Origin: Linnemannia schmuckeri | Taxonomy: Eukaryota; Mortierellomycota; Mortierellomycetes; Mortierellales; Mortierellaceae | DNA length: 64,000 nucleotides | Direction: 5' to 3' | Assembly (NCBI GenBank): GCA_029449235.1 | Contig: JANATG010000003.1 | Coordinates: 2,418,001 to 2,482,000 of the forward strand | Part shown: piece after piece, positions 48,387-60,876 of the stretch | How positions within the stretch are numbered: the first letter of the stretch is position 1 | Layout: every line of letters starts with the position of its first letter | Position numbers and translations under genes: made by a program | The notes under the pieces: model-generated | The model's input: only the letters and a program-made list of their open reading frames with translations | Database searches by the model: none | What the model was told of the DNA's origin: nothing

Positions 48387-51300
48387 GTTAAAGAGGAGGA
48401 GTAGGGGTCATGAAAAAAGGAGGGAAAAGGAAAGGATAAAAGGAGTAATGGATGAAAAGTGAGAGATATGAAATGGGGATGGGTGGGAGACGAAACGAGG
48501 AGAAAAGGAAAGGAAAGAAGGAGAAAGAAAGCAAGAAAGAAAGAAAGAAAGAAAGAAAAGGAGACACAGGAAGGAGCAACAAGAGTCAATAAAGACAAGG
48601 TGTTCGCTTTGGTTCATATATTATTTGCCCCATTTCGCTTCCTTCTGAACGATATCAACGTGAATGTGATAGCCAAAAACAACAATCCATCCTTCCTTCA
48701 TTCAACAAACAAATAAACAAAAGGCACTACAAACAAGCTAAATATTGGCCACACCAGCGCACAAGCACAGGGGGCACCGGCCCGCGCTCTTTTATTTTTT
48801 ATGCCATTCTTGCCATTCTTGTCATTCTTGTCATTCGTGCTTAAATAATTGCTGCTGCCGTCAGCCACGTCCCTCTCCCAGGGTTGAGGAAGGCCAAGGC
48901 GATAAATATCTTTTATCACTAATGAATGGGACGTTCCCCGTTTGCCCTGAACAGAAAAATCAGCGAGGGGAAAAAAAACCACAACGTAGCCTCAAGTGGA
49001 ATAGATGCTCGCTCCCTTCCTTTACGTGTTCAATCTCCAAAGAAAAAAGCGCCACTCGAACCCCTTGTTCCTAACTTCTAAGCATTGGCCCTCCTTGTTT
49101 ACGGTTGCAGGAATGAAGACAAGAAACGAAAGATAAACATGAACTCAGAAAAAGATATGGCAGTGGGTGAGCACTTTGTACTCCTTGGCGACAGAGAGTC
49201 CGCACACAGGCCAACCACGGATGCAAAAGAAAAATAGAAAAGGAAGGGTACGTAGAAAGTCGAGAGATTGCAGGAAGTGGTACAAGCACATGCACTGATG
49301 TTCATATAAGAGATAAACGGCGGCCCACATACTTACGGTTACTTGAGAGGGAAAAGGAGATTGGAAAGAGAGAGGAGAAGGGAGAGGTGGAGAGGAGAGG
49401 AGAACAGTAGATGAGAAAGAATTAGAAAAACAAGGATGGCAAAAAAAAAAAATAAGTCGGCGAGGAATGTGGGCGGAGATGCTCCTTATATACGTCTTCG
49501 GAAACACGCAAGTATCCGTCGGGCACAAGAATAAAAAAAAAACGATAGCAAGTATAGAGTGAAGAGCGTTGGAGTTGACGGTAAACTGAGCAATTGTCGG
49601 CAAGGAATAGGTAAGGCGTGTGCAAAGATTGTGCAAGGATACCGTGGAGTGAGTTGTCACAGAAACGGGAGATGGAAGTACATGATGAAAGTGATACATG
49701 CAATTTGACAAAACAGCACGGTGGACCGGGAACGGAACGGATGTTCAGGAACAAGCCAGAGAGGAGAAAGTTGAGGGGAAGGGATGATGATGTGGATTAT
49801 GTCAAAACGCGTCCACACTCCATGCTGCTCTCTTTATTGTGTCCCCCTTCTGTTTGTTCCTTTTACTTTCCTCTCTCATCAGCGCATGGCGTGGCCCAAG
49901 TGTTCGAATGTTACATTTTTCACAAGGCAGACAAAGAAAGAATGCTTTTAATTCAGTGCACTCAAGTAGCCCATATTATAATTTCCGTTATTGGTTTACC
50001 GCTGCTAATTTTTCTCTTTACTACCTCACTCGCCTGCACATCAGACGTTGCCGCCGCGAGTGGTATGGGTGAAGAGGAGTGTGATGTGGATGAAAGCATA
50101 GATGTAAAGGTACAGTTTCGGAGACACATGCTACCATCCCTTTCGCCCAATGCATTTGTGCACTGTCCATGTTCACGTCCCATCATGACCGCCGTTTCAT
50201 CCACAAGCGCGAAGTCAATGGGCAAAAGTCAATGGGCAATGCCAAAGGATACACACTCTCGGACTTGATGTAGACGCGTCTATCGGTCATGCCTCTCTTT
50301 GATCCCACCTTCACCCTCTCTAACATCAGTTAACGACAGCAAACAAACGGACTTTCTTCTCTTGAAAAAAGGTGACCTGATCCAAGGACCCTTGAATCTA
50401 ATACACAGTCTTCCCTCACTTCTAATCTCCAAGTTAGATTACACAAAGAAGTGAAATGCGCGTGAAAGAGTTTTCTTTCATTGATCGAAGAGAGAGCAAA
50501 TGCGGAGGTGAATACGGACAACTTTTTTTGGGTCGGTCTGTCTGTCCATTCTAAACCAAAGTTCGTTTCCCTCGCACACATACACACATACATACTTTTC
50601 ACTCTTTGACTCTTTTTGAACTCAATGATCGACCTTGAATTTTTGTTTTCGTCGGTAGCTAACTACAGCCATTGCTTGAGCTTGAGGGACACCATTTCTT
50701 CATCTCATGGCATTTCAACGACTCTCTGTCTCGTGTCTCTTCATTCCGCTAGTCCATTTCATCGAACGTCCTAAAAAGCCCTTGCGCCCTGTTCACGCTT
50801 TCCTCTCCCGACCACCACAACAACCACACATAAAGGTATGACGATGAAGTAAACAAAGGGCCTGAGGTTATTTTTTTGTGTGTATGTCAAGGCTATCCAT
50901 CATCCATCCCCGCTAAGAACAGCAACAGAGTGAGCATTGTCACAAGCTAATGATATATTTTTTGTAGTGGGCGGAGTATTATTCAATGGGCGAGTCCAGT
51001 GAGGGATGGGGGACGAGGACAGGGAGGAAGGAGGGAGAGAAGGGAGGGAACAACGTGCTAGATTTATCATGTGAGCACGCACACACTAAATTGGACACTG
51101 AAATAAGTGGACAGGGGCCACACATCCTTTTTATCGATATGCAAACAGTGTCACACTCCCATTTATCACTTGTGTCGATAGAGGGAGGCAGGGAGGGATG
51201 GGACAAGAAAGAAAAGCATGCAAGGCACAAGTCCATTCACTCTTCCTGTCTTTTCAAGTAGAGAAATGCTGACAATGGTCATTATCGCAAAAAAGAGGAA

Positions 51301-54300
51301 AGTCTTGCGTGCTGTCAGCCGGTGCTATTTTTTTTTTTGGTTGTGATTCCGAAAAAAAAATTGACACTTTAGAATGCTGATTTTGTCTTTTTACCCAACC
51401 TTTTTTTTAATGTTCGGGGGTTTGTGGTTCCTGAACGCGACCGGGGCAAGGTTTCGGAAAAGTAACGCGATTAGCGTTTCTTCATTGGTTCTGGGTTTCT
51501 GGGTCAAACAAGGGAGGGACATTCTTGATACCATCAAAGATTGACGTTTTAGACGCAGGAGCCACACCCATGCAAATCGCCACAGCGAAATGCCCCATGC
51601 ACACTGAAATAAAACAAGAAATAATATGAGCGGGATTCAAAACATTCTCATGCTTGCCACATACCTTTTTTTTTTCTTTTTTTGCGCTCGTACCAGGTCC
51701 GTCACTATTCGACCATGCATGCATGCAAGACAAAAACCTTGCTCAAGGAGATGCATTCACATCCTTGTGTAGTCCCAGATGGGTGCATGCTTCTTGAACC
51801 CTTGTTGCTCCAACGACTGCGTACAATATGTCTTCTCACACTTCGCATTCATATATATCTGCTCCTTTTTCGCTGCTGTGGGAGAGGTTTTTTTTTTCTA
51901 CTTATCTAGTGCTCGATAACAAAGTATCGACTCCATTCTGCAATTTTCAAAAAAATTACTACTGCTAGTACGCCCTTATCTTCAATATCCTTTTGCGGGC
52001 ACTGCCTTGACCCCTTCTATTCCTTCGAGCGATTTCGAATTTTGTGGTTATATTGATTTTTCTTAGTGTTGAGATCTCGAGGAGTTACTTGATTTTTGAA
52101 TACACGCACCGATAGATCAACAAGTTATTCATTTTTCCTTTCACATTCACCCTGGCTGGAGATCAAACAGTGTCACTCGGTTTGCTGTATCAAATGTTGC
52201 CCTTGAGGACGGAGCCGATGGATTCCCTTACGCATATGACTGCTGGCGATTCTCGAGCTCATGAAGATCGTTGAAGCCTTTGACAGACTCTCAAATTTAA
52301 AAATACCTCCTGCTCGGATGCACTATTGTTGGCGAAATGTAGAGACCCCGACGTCGTTTTCAAGTTAAAAAAACGTCGAAGGACCTGAGGTTTCGATTCG
52401 CGTAACGCTGAAGGCTTAAATTTCTTCGAAAGTCAATGGGGTCCAAACGCGGCGCACGTACGACGATGCCGATTGCTGTCCTCCTCTAATTTGAATGGTG
52501 GTCGAGAAGCGACCCATTCATCTTTTGAGAGATCGATGGATTAAATTCGAATATGTTGCAAGCTTGAGAGAAACTCTGTGTGATGGGTCGCGTCCGTTTC
52601 AGGGATTAAAGCTTATGTCTCAAGCTCAACTTCAGCCACGATATCGATATAAACGTCTTGCGGCTGGTGTCGTGTCTCCAGTCTCCAGCAAGATAGAGTG
52701 GGTCTTGCACAAACAGTATAGATCCAATTCTGTTACAACGCAACTGCAAGCCCTTTAGAGAACTCGCTCGCGGACGGATCGGTTCGAGATACGTGCTATT
52801 GTACTATACATCCGAGTCCCTACTTTGTCAAAACGAGCTCCTGTAGCACGACACATATTTCAACGACCCGGATGAGCTCGGGTCTGATTTAGATGGTCGA
52901 AAATAGACGACACTTTTAGATACTGTGCAATGTGTAGTTGTCATCATTTTTTGTTTTTTGTTGAGGTCCGAGATGTCGTTGATGCTGGCTGTTGAAAAAG
53001 AAAACAATAAAGTCGTGCCATGGCTTAGAAGGGCCTGAAAACGGATGTGGGCTGCTCGTGCAGCTATACATTATTGATCGAGGATGGCAGGTTCAATTGG
53101 GCTTTCGACCGTGCTAGATTTTTCTTAAATGACTAGATATGGCCTGCACGTCCTTATCCGATACTTCAGTTCCCTGCAATCTTTCCACATATTTTAGAAT
53201 CGCAGTAACAGTCGATGTCGAATAATCATTGTCGAAGGTTCAAAGACGATGTCGAATACAGCGATTAAATGTTCTAACTGGCAATAGGCTGTTCATAATG
53301 CAGATGTGTCGTTATCGCGTCTTTTTATTAAATTTGAACATACTACATGATTGAAATAGTCGTCGCGACCTTACAAGTTGCCAGAGAGAAAGTTCGGGGA
53401 TGCATCTGTAGGTAGTGTTTTTCTTTGTGGAGGTGGGTAGTAACGCGCCGTTTTGCTCAGCCGAGTGCATTTACAGACGAGGTTTGAGATATCCACTGCA
53501 AGGTTTGAGTGAATCGTTCATATCAATTTCTGAGGATGGGCCTCCGTGTCGTCGTTACTGCGAGATTGGAGGTCGGCAACTGTGTGATAGGTCGATTCCA
53601 TCAATTGAAATGATACATTAGATACGTTTTCAATATAATCTTCAAAGGCCACGCGATCTGCCACCATCATGGAATCTCGGAACTGCAACCGGCAAATAGG
53701 ATTTTTTCACGCGATCAAGCTTCCTTATTCCACCAGTTCACTTTATGAACCGGCTCTATGACTCTAATGCAAGGAACTGAGCGACTTATCTGACTCGTTT
53801 TACCAAAGGGTCTCGAGCCTTGTTTGCGGCTTTGAGATCAAGGAGATGCGATTGAGCGAAGGGTCGATGGCATTCATCCAATTAATTTTTTTTGTCGCCG
53901 ACGATTCCCGCTAACCACCATTCTGCTTGCTAATGTAAGAGGAAAACAAACTTTTGTAGATAGCGTTTACTTGATAAGTGAAGGGGATGCCTCGTTGAGG
54001 ATGCTTGGCCAAGTTTTTTGAATAGATGGATATATACTGGCGCTTCGCAGTCAGGTCGCTTTATAAAAAGTTGAATATAAGGACGATGATACGTTTGGTA
54101 GGTCGAATGGGGAGGATACCATCTTGATTCACGGTGATAATGGACCATGGTCTTTTCTATGTCCAAGAGGAATAGCGGCATTGGAAGAATGTAGATCTTT
54201 AGAGAGTAGAATAGACGCAGGACTAGAATGGAGGCTAATAATGAAATTCTTTTGAGAGGGCAGGATGGCGGAGTAGCTTATTTATTTTAAGCATGCGCGC

Positions 54301-54495
54301 ATGTGCATCATTAAAAATACTTCTCTTTGGTCTTGAAAATAATGCTATGTCGATAAGGGCATAGTAAAGGGCGAGGATGGTGGTGATCTGAAAGACGAGA
54401 GAAGTGGGAAGAGAATTTTGAAAAAAGGGAAAACATCCTGTGAGAGACCGTTTATTCTCCATTCTTTTTTCTTACTGAGCCTATTGCATTACTGC

Positions 54496-54512
54496 ACCAT
54501 GGGTCCCATGGT
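54496..54512. repeat. 17-bp palindrome ACCATGGG-T-CCCATGGT
   Basis: Arms of eight bases are perfectly complementary around a single central T. A related CATGGGTTCCATG lies at about 54904-54916. Two palindromes of this kind 400 bp apart in gene-free DNA could be protein-binding sites, but nothing else supports that. Confidence 0.85.
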
Positions 54513-57130
54513 CAACCTCTACCCATCAACTAAGATCTATAGCCAAATAGTATCGTCGTAATCCTAGAAGCAAGGAATTTTCCCGTTTCTCCCTTGAAAG
54601 CAGTAGTGGCTACGGCTCTCTTAGGTATGTACAGCACAGTGCATGTACTGTATGTATCTCTCCACGCCACGCAGACTAGCGTGGTGTCCTCCTCAAGTGA
54701 CCTGCCTGTGCAGCACATGAATGTAATAAAAGCTTGCTCTCCTTCGTGCTCATCCCTTCACCACCACTCCACGCCACCCATGGTCAAGAAGAGCGGAATG
54801 ATAGGCTGAAGAAATGGTCCCGCATGGCATAACATGGTACGGTATTACGTAGTACTACTAACGAGGACATTATCACCACGACCAGGACGACACATTCCTA
54901 ATCATGGGTTCCATGACGCCAGAAGGGCTGGTCCTGCCTTCCCTTGCCTCCCCTTGCCGAAGTATAGTATATAAGAAGATAGTGTTATGCCCCTATTTTT
55001 ATTCAGTAACAAGGAAGCCGTTGTTGATCTGTCTAAGGTCATGGATCATGTGAGTGAGTCGGGATAAAAAAATTAGGGGCGAAATTCTTATTTGTTCATC
55101 GTGTCTCGTTTTTTCCCCTTTTGCCATGAGGGATGACTGGACCGAACATGATATATCGTCGGCCCAAAGTCCCTATGAGCTCCTATCTGAAGGACAGGTC
55201 GGGTATGTTTTCAATAAGAGGGAGAGAGCTGGGCCTATTGGGCCAGTGGCGACGACGAGTCTCGACGTGGTCCAATTCCCATCGCTCCATATGTTTTCGT
55301 CTAAGGCTGTGCGTGGGATGTGGGGGTAGGAGTATTATGCGGTGCAACCATTGAAAGGATCTCGTCCCTGAACACAGAAGGAAGAGATTTTGTTATGGTA
55401 CATGGCTCATCGTGTGCCTACGTGTGACTATATTCCTTTCCTTAACCCCCATGGCCAATGGCTGACTTCTGGATGGTCAATGACGATGAAGCAGAAGGGT
55501 GTTGGTCAAGGAATAAGGCAAGAAGTTGAACGAGAATCTCCCTTCAAAACGAAAAACAAAAACACAGAAAAAGGAGCAGATAAGGGCGACTAGAGCACTT
55601 TTGCTTTTTAGGTGGCATTCCTCCTCTCAGCCCTCTGTCATTTGTCCCAGGGAACACAGGCCAGCTGGTTTTGATTTTTGTCTGTGCCTTTTTTTTCCCC
55701 TTTTGTTGTGGTAGGTAGGGTTGTGCTCTTGCGCATAATAAACAAACAAAACACAAAGGGCGTCGATGATGCTGTCGATGGTGATCGAGCGAGTGGCTGT
55801 TTGGGTGCTGAATGTTTTCCAGGGCGGGAGAATATTGCATGAAAAGTTGCCTGACCTGCCCTCTCGTTCTTTCGTTCCATCCTCGTCTTTCTCTCCCTCT
55901 CTCTCGCTCGTTCTTGTACACAAACATCCACATTTCAGTCTGCAGAGCAATCGCCTTCTGACTCGATGACTGAATGCGCTTGCATTGTCAAGATAGACGT
56001 GGGGTGTACATCCCAAACATATGAGAGAAATGAACGAAAAAGGGTAGTGACATAAGAGTGGTTGCTTCTCCATTCAATGGGAGATGAGTGCAAGGTAACT
56101 GACTTCCGAAAATTTGGACATGGATGGCGCTAAGGAAGAGAGAGAAGAGCAATGAGCCCGGACCATGATCTTCATGGTAGCTCGCTCATGATCCTCGTAA
56201 GCAATGCACTGAACATTTTCGCTTGAGTATTAGCAAAGAGACCATTAGGGTCTGATTCAGAAAGGAGAAAGGAAAGGCATGTCAATAGTTCTTTTTTCTT
56301 CTTCGCTTGCTTCCCCTTCCTCTTCCTCCCCTGCTTGAAGGAATTGGAGGAGGGAAAAAGTACATGGTACATAATTGGCAATGCTCTTTCTCTTTCATCC
56401 TTTTAAAAAGACTTTTCTGTGCAAGAAGGTAGGGTCAAGCAAGAAATAAGGACAAGATGCATAAAAAAAAGGAAGTCAATCAGCGCAACCCCATGGTCGA
56501 CATCTCCCCCTGTATACAAAGACGAGAGTTTACAAAGGGAAAGTGTATGTATGTACTGCACAAGCAGCAGTTCGCCTTTTTTTTTTTTTTTTTTTTTCCC
56601 TTTTCCCAGACAAAAGTCAACGAGACAAAGAGAGTTGAACTTGCTTTTGCTCCCATCGGTGTCGTGTCACCAGACATGTCATCCCCTTTTTTGCGCGCCA
56701 TCTTTTTTTTGTTGTCCTTCTGCCACCCTTTTTTTTTCATCATCCGCTGCTCTCTATCCCTTTGAGTCTGTCTGTATCTATGTGGGTGGGTCCATCCCAT
56801 TGAACAAACGAGGCAAAGAGCAAGCCGTATATATTACCATGCCGCATGGTGTCTTGCAAAGGCGGTAGTAAAAAGCAAATGGTCAAACCATGGGTCATTT
56901 CAATCAATACCTCCAGCGGAGTGCAACCAACCAAAAAGGAGGGAGAGAGACTTGACTTGGAACTGAGTTAGTAGTAGTACAACGTAGTACTGGATACCAT
57001 GCCCATACCCATAACAATGCCAATTCCCCCATTGCCTTGTATTCTTGTTGTTGTTGGACAAAAGGGCCATCCCCATCCGTCTTTATCAACTAACCTCCCC
57101 TCTGTTGTCCTCTCCCCCTTTCCTCCTTCC

Positions 57131-57137
57131 ATAAATA
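57131..57137 (+). promoter_or_regulatory. TATA-like box, probably for the acidic protein gene
   Basis: ATAAATA precedes a pyrimidine-rich stretch of about 650 bases and then a likely 5' UTR intron, leading to the start codon at 58087. The distance to the start codon is long (950 bases), so this is tentative. Confidence 0.35.
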
Positions 57138-57795
57138 CGTGCGCCTCTGCCCTCCTCGTCTTTCTTCCTCCTTTTCTTCTTCCCTTTCTTCTTTCCTGTC
57201 ATCCTTCACTCTCTCTTTCCCTCCACCCCAACCAATCTGCTCCGACTGTCTCTCTTCCTTCTCTTTACTCTCTATTCTCTTTATTCCCCTGCCTCCTTTT
57301 TTTTCGCGCTTCTTTTCTTGTCTCTTATTCGTCCGTACGTTTCCTCTATTCTCCTTATCCCTTGTGCTCCACATCGTCGTCCATTGTGATAATTGGTCCA
57401 GCTCCATTCCTCTCTCACACCCATAAAACAACAGAAAAGCACAAACGCACGTTTCTTAACTCTTCCTTCTTCATCTCTTCTTTTACCCTTCAATAGTTCC
57501 CACACTTTCTTATTCATTTCCATTTACAACTCAAGGACTTACGAAAGCACACCGATTATATCATTCTCGCCCAACTTTTCCTCCAGGTCTCAAGTTATCC
57601 TCCACAGCCACTCCTTGGTCTTCTTTCCTTACTTCGACTCTTCGCCAACGACCGTTCGCACACCCTTGTAGACCTTTTACGAAAAAAACCAACCTTATAC
57701 CGCTTACAGGCCACTCGAGCAAAACTACACAGCATCAACAACAACTTGAGCAAGTGCATTTTACGACTAGATACCAATCCGCTTTTATAACCAAG

Positions 57796-57993
57796 GTGAG
57801 TTGAGCAGGTGTAGATTGTCAAGGAGAAATTTTGGAGTGGGATTTTTTGTTGGCTGATCCTAGCCCTCATTTCAATGGCTCTCAAGAGAAGAAAAGCTTG
57901 TCTCGTCCCTTTTTGACACACTCCTTGACCGTTGGTCTTCGCTCTCCTCTTTTTTATCTTTTCTACTCGCACTTCAACTTCATAGCAAACCAG
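57796..57993 (+). other. Probable 5' UTR intron of the acidic protein gene
   Basis: A strong donor (CCAAG followed by GTGAGT) at 57796 and acceptors CAAACCAG (57993) or ATACCCAG (58006) frame a non-coding interval just upstream of the start codon at 58087. No coding frame crosses it. Leader introns are common in fungi. Confidence 0.45.
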
Positions 57994-58086
57994 CACATAT
58001 ACCCAGCTTACAACACAAGTACTCCAAACCTCCCTTATAACCAACAAGAAAAAAATCACTAACACCAAACAAGACCAAAAAGAAAA

Positions 58087-58657
58087 ATGGCAATGGTTTC
58101 CAACTCGGCATCAAGCCTGGATACGATCTCCAAGAACCGAATCTCGTTCCGCGAGGACTTGAATACCCGCCACTGCGACGACGACAGTGACGGTTTCGGT
58201 GACGACGGTCTGTCCGACGACGACGATGAGACTTCTCCATCCAAGGACCCGGAGACAGCAGAGATCGCGAATATGGAGCGGAGGGCGTTGAAGTACCGCA
58301 AGTCATTGACGATGCTGAATCAGCTTGCAGGGTTGAAGTTGACGGGCGCCGGTGAAAATGGCGGCGATGGTGCGGGTGGTGCGAATGGAGTGAAGCAGCC
58401 GTCGAAGGAGCATCTTTTGGCGGCCAAGAAGAGTATTGATGACCTTACAGCGTGGGTAAGTTGTAGGCGATTGGTTTTTGTTTATTTATTTGGTTTAGAT
58501 GTTTAGGATGTCTGTGTTTTGTTGGACTGAAGGGATGATATACCGACTGACCAGTGGTATTTATTTTTATTGAATGAATATAATGAATGTAACATTATAG
58601 GTGAATGCGGCGGCATTGGAGGGAGATGACGACCCTTTTGGCGATGACGATGATTGA
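58087..58657 (+). CDS. Acidic 141-aa protein, unidentified (2 exons)
   Basis: Exons 58087-58455 and 58601-58657 give 426 nt. The first exon has an Asp-rich block (DDDSDGFGDDGLSDDDD), then a helical section with the basic-hydrophobic stretch RRALKYRKSLTMLNQLAGLK, a Gly/Asn linker and HLLAAKKSIDDLTAW. After the intron the protein ends VNAAALEGDDDPFGDDDD. No signal peptide or membrane helix. The acidic C-terminal DDPFGDDDD motif resembles nuclear or translation-associated acidic tails, but I do not recognise the family. The start codon is in good context (AAAAATGG), and the donor GTAAGT and acceptor TTATAG are canonical. The next gene begins only 335 bp downstream in the same orientation. Confidence 0.7.
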
Positions 58658-58992
58658 GCACATGGGAGAGAGTGAGCTGGCTTTTCTGGATATACCATAT
58701 ACATCATGTCTCCGCCCTGGCCCCTATCACCCTTGCACCGCCAGGCACAATCAGTCTGCAGTCGTGGAACCAGATTTGTTCTCCAACCCGCGCAAAAAAT
58801 AATTTTGTCTTCAAAAAATCACGCTCTCAGACTCACCCAAAAAGTATTTACCCATTCCCTTCTCTCATACAATCCCACACTATACTCACCCAATAATAAT
58901 AAAAAGCGAGTTTTTCTCTGCCCCTGATCTCTTTTTCCTTTTCTTTTCATCTCCACTCTCTCCATTCTTCACTCACACTACACGCATCCACC

Positions 58993-60737
58993 ATGGCCTT
59001 TGCTCTCGCCCGTGCCGTCTCATCCCGCGCTTCCCACTGGAGCGTCAAGGTACATTCCCCTTCTTCTCTCCTGCTTCTACATCACAATCATATTATTTTC
59101 GCTCATTTATTTTTATTTCTCTAACAATCTAATGAGTGCACATCTGATCTGATTCACAGAAGCACTAATCAATCTCCTCGCTTTTTTCTTGGCATCTCAT
59201 CACATATAGTCGTTCCACTCGTCCAGCACTAGCTTGGTACATAGTCAGCCCTTCATCGAACACGAAACAGAAAAAGAACAGGAGGACAGTTTTACTTGCC
59301 CAGGATATCACCCGCCTAACCATACACCCACTTCCCTTTTCTCCTTTTCTTTGTAACTGTTGCAGCATGGCGTCAAGCACGTCGGTGTCCTCGGTGCCGG
59401 CCAGATGGTACGTTTCTTTTCTATACATGTTTACGATTGTTGCCATAATGAACTAATTGACAGCAAACGGGTTCAACATGAACAGTAGCCTTTAACATTT
59501 CTCACTTTTTCCAACGTAAACTTGTAGGGTTTGGGAATTGCTTTGGTTGCTGCCAATGTCTCCAAGCTTCCCGTCTTGTTGCTTGACACTAACGAGGCTC
59601 AGCTCAACAAGGGCATGAAGTTCATGGGTACGTCTTTTTCTTTTGTCTTTTGTCACACTGTGAACCCAACAGCAATAACTGGCAGGAGTTGCATCACTTT
59701 TGGACGAGAAGTGTATCCGGAGCACGAAAATTGCCCACCCGGGGAAGCCGTGGGAAAATTATCTATTCAGGACCTTTTTTATATTTTATTTTATTTTATT
59801 TCTGTGACGGCGCACAATCGACTCTCGCCTGCCCCAGATCCCAAAATAACGCTCGAGAAGAAAAGAGCAATTGAAACTAACAATCATTTTGTATTTAACA
59901 AATAGATTCATTGTTGAAGAAGGATGTCGCCAAGGGCCGTTTGACCGAGGCTCAGGCCGAGGAGACCAAATCGCGTGTCAAGACGACCCAGAGCATGGCC
60001 GACTTCTCCAACGTCGACTTTGTGATCGAGGCCGTCTCCGAGAACCCTGCCCTCAAGGCCAACCTCTTCCGTGACCTCGCCCAGGCCACCCCCAAGCACG
60101 CCATCCTCGCCTCCAACACCTCGAGCATCAGCATCACCAAGATTGCTGCCGCTGCCAAGGGTCGTGAGGAGCAGGTGATCGGAATGCATTTCATGAACCC
60201 CGTTCCTGTCATGAAGCTGGTTGAGATCATCCCTGGTTTAGCGACCTCAAATGATGTCTTGAGGACCACCAAGGATTTGGCGGTTGCTATGGGCAAGACC
60301 TGCACCGTCTCCCAGGATGTTCCGGGTTTCGTTGCTAACCGTCTCTTGATGCCTTACATCAACGAGGCCATCATCGCCTACGAGACCGTACGTTCTATTT
60401 CCTCTTTCATTTTTTGTCTTGTTGTTGCTGCGTAGAAAAACAGTGGTTCCTGGCCATGTTGTACTTACAAAACCCCCCTTTTTTTTCTTTTGTAATTGAA
60501 AAACAGGGCATCGCCAGCAAAGAGGATATCGATACGACCATGAAGCTCGGAACCAACATGCCTATGGGCCCTCTGACTTTGGCCGATTTCATTGGTCTGG
60601 ATACTTGCTTGGCCATCATGAAGGTCCTCCACGAGCAGTTGGGTGACACCAAGTACCGCCCCAGTGTCTTGTTGAACAAGATGGTCGATGCCGGTTGGGT
60701 TGGAAAGAAGTCTGGACGCGGTTTCTACATCTACTAA
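58993..60737 (+). CDS. HADH: Short-chain 3-hydroxyacyl-CoA dehydrogenase, mitochondrial (5 exons)
   Basis: Oxidises L-3-hydroxyacyl-CoA to 3-ketoacyl-CoA with NAD+, the third step of fatty-acid beta-oxidation. Exons 58993-59049, 59366-59407, 59528-59627, 59906-60387 and 60507-60737 sum to 912 nt (303 aa), normal for the family. The N-terminal 19 residues (Ala/Arg/Ser-rich) look like a mitochondrial presequence. The Rossmann motif G29-x-G31-x-x-G34 is split by an intron after QM. The catalytic pair is H161 (GMHFMNPVPVMKLVEI) and E173. SNTSSISITKIA and the substrate-binding PGFVANRLLMPYINEA follow, and the C-terminal domain has MPMGPLTLADFIGLD and ends GRGFYIY. The C-terminus has no peroxisomal targeting signal. 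It converges with the release factor gene 140 bp away. Confidence 0.97.
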
Positions 60738-60876
60738 GCATGTTTTTGTCTCTCCAGTGGTTTTCATTTAATATATCATAGTATTTTTCATCAATATTTT
60801 GATGCAGAGACATGTCTATTGTGTTTATTTTGTGCTTAGTATGTCTGCGAGAAAGGAGGGAAAAGAAGAGAGGGAA

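Larger units (their letters stand above)
47591..58086. other. 10.5 kb gene-poor region
   Basis: No gene was recognised. From 47600 to 48600 the plus strand is purine-rich, consistent with the promoter or leader of the minus-strand membrane protein gene. From about 51900 to 54450 the composition changes: few homopolymers, many scattered TCG/CGA, and no long open frame. This could be an old, decayed mobile element or gene. From 54900 to 57100 there are weak TATA-like sites (for example TATATAAG near 54969) without a following gene I can support. The last kilobase is the pyrimidine-rich leader of the gene at 58087. Confidence 0.55.

Noticed and set aside
52495..52758. 87-codon open frame in the distinct block
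   Set aside because: No recognisable motif, no splice-linked neighbours, and stops on both sides. Treated as part of a possible decayed element.
53085..53110. tRNA B-box-like GGTTCAATTGGG
   Set aside because: It does not match the GGTTCGANTCC consensus and no A box or acceptor stem could be paired around it.
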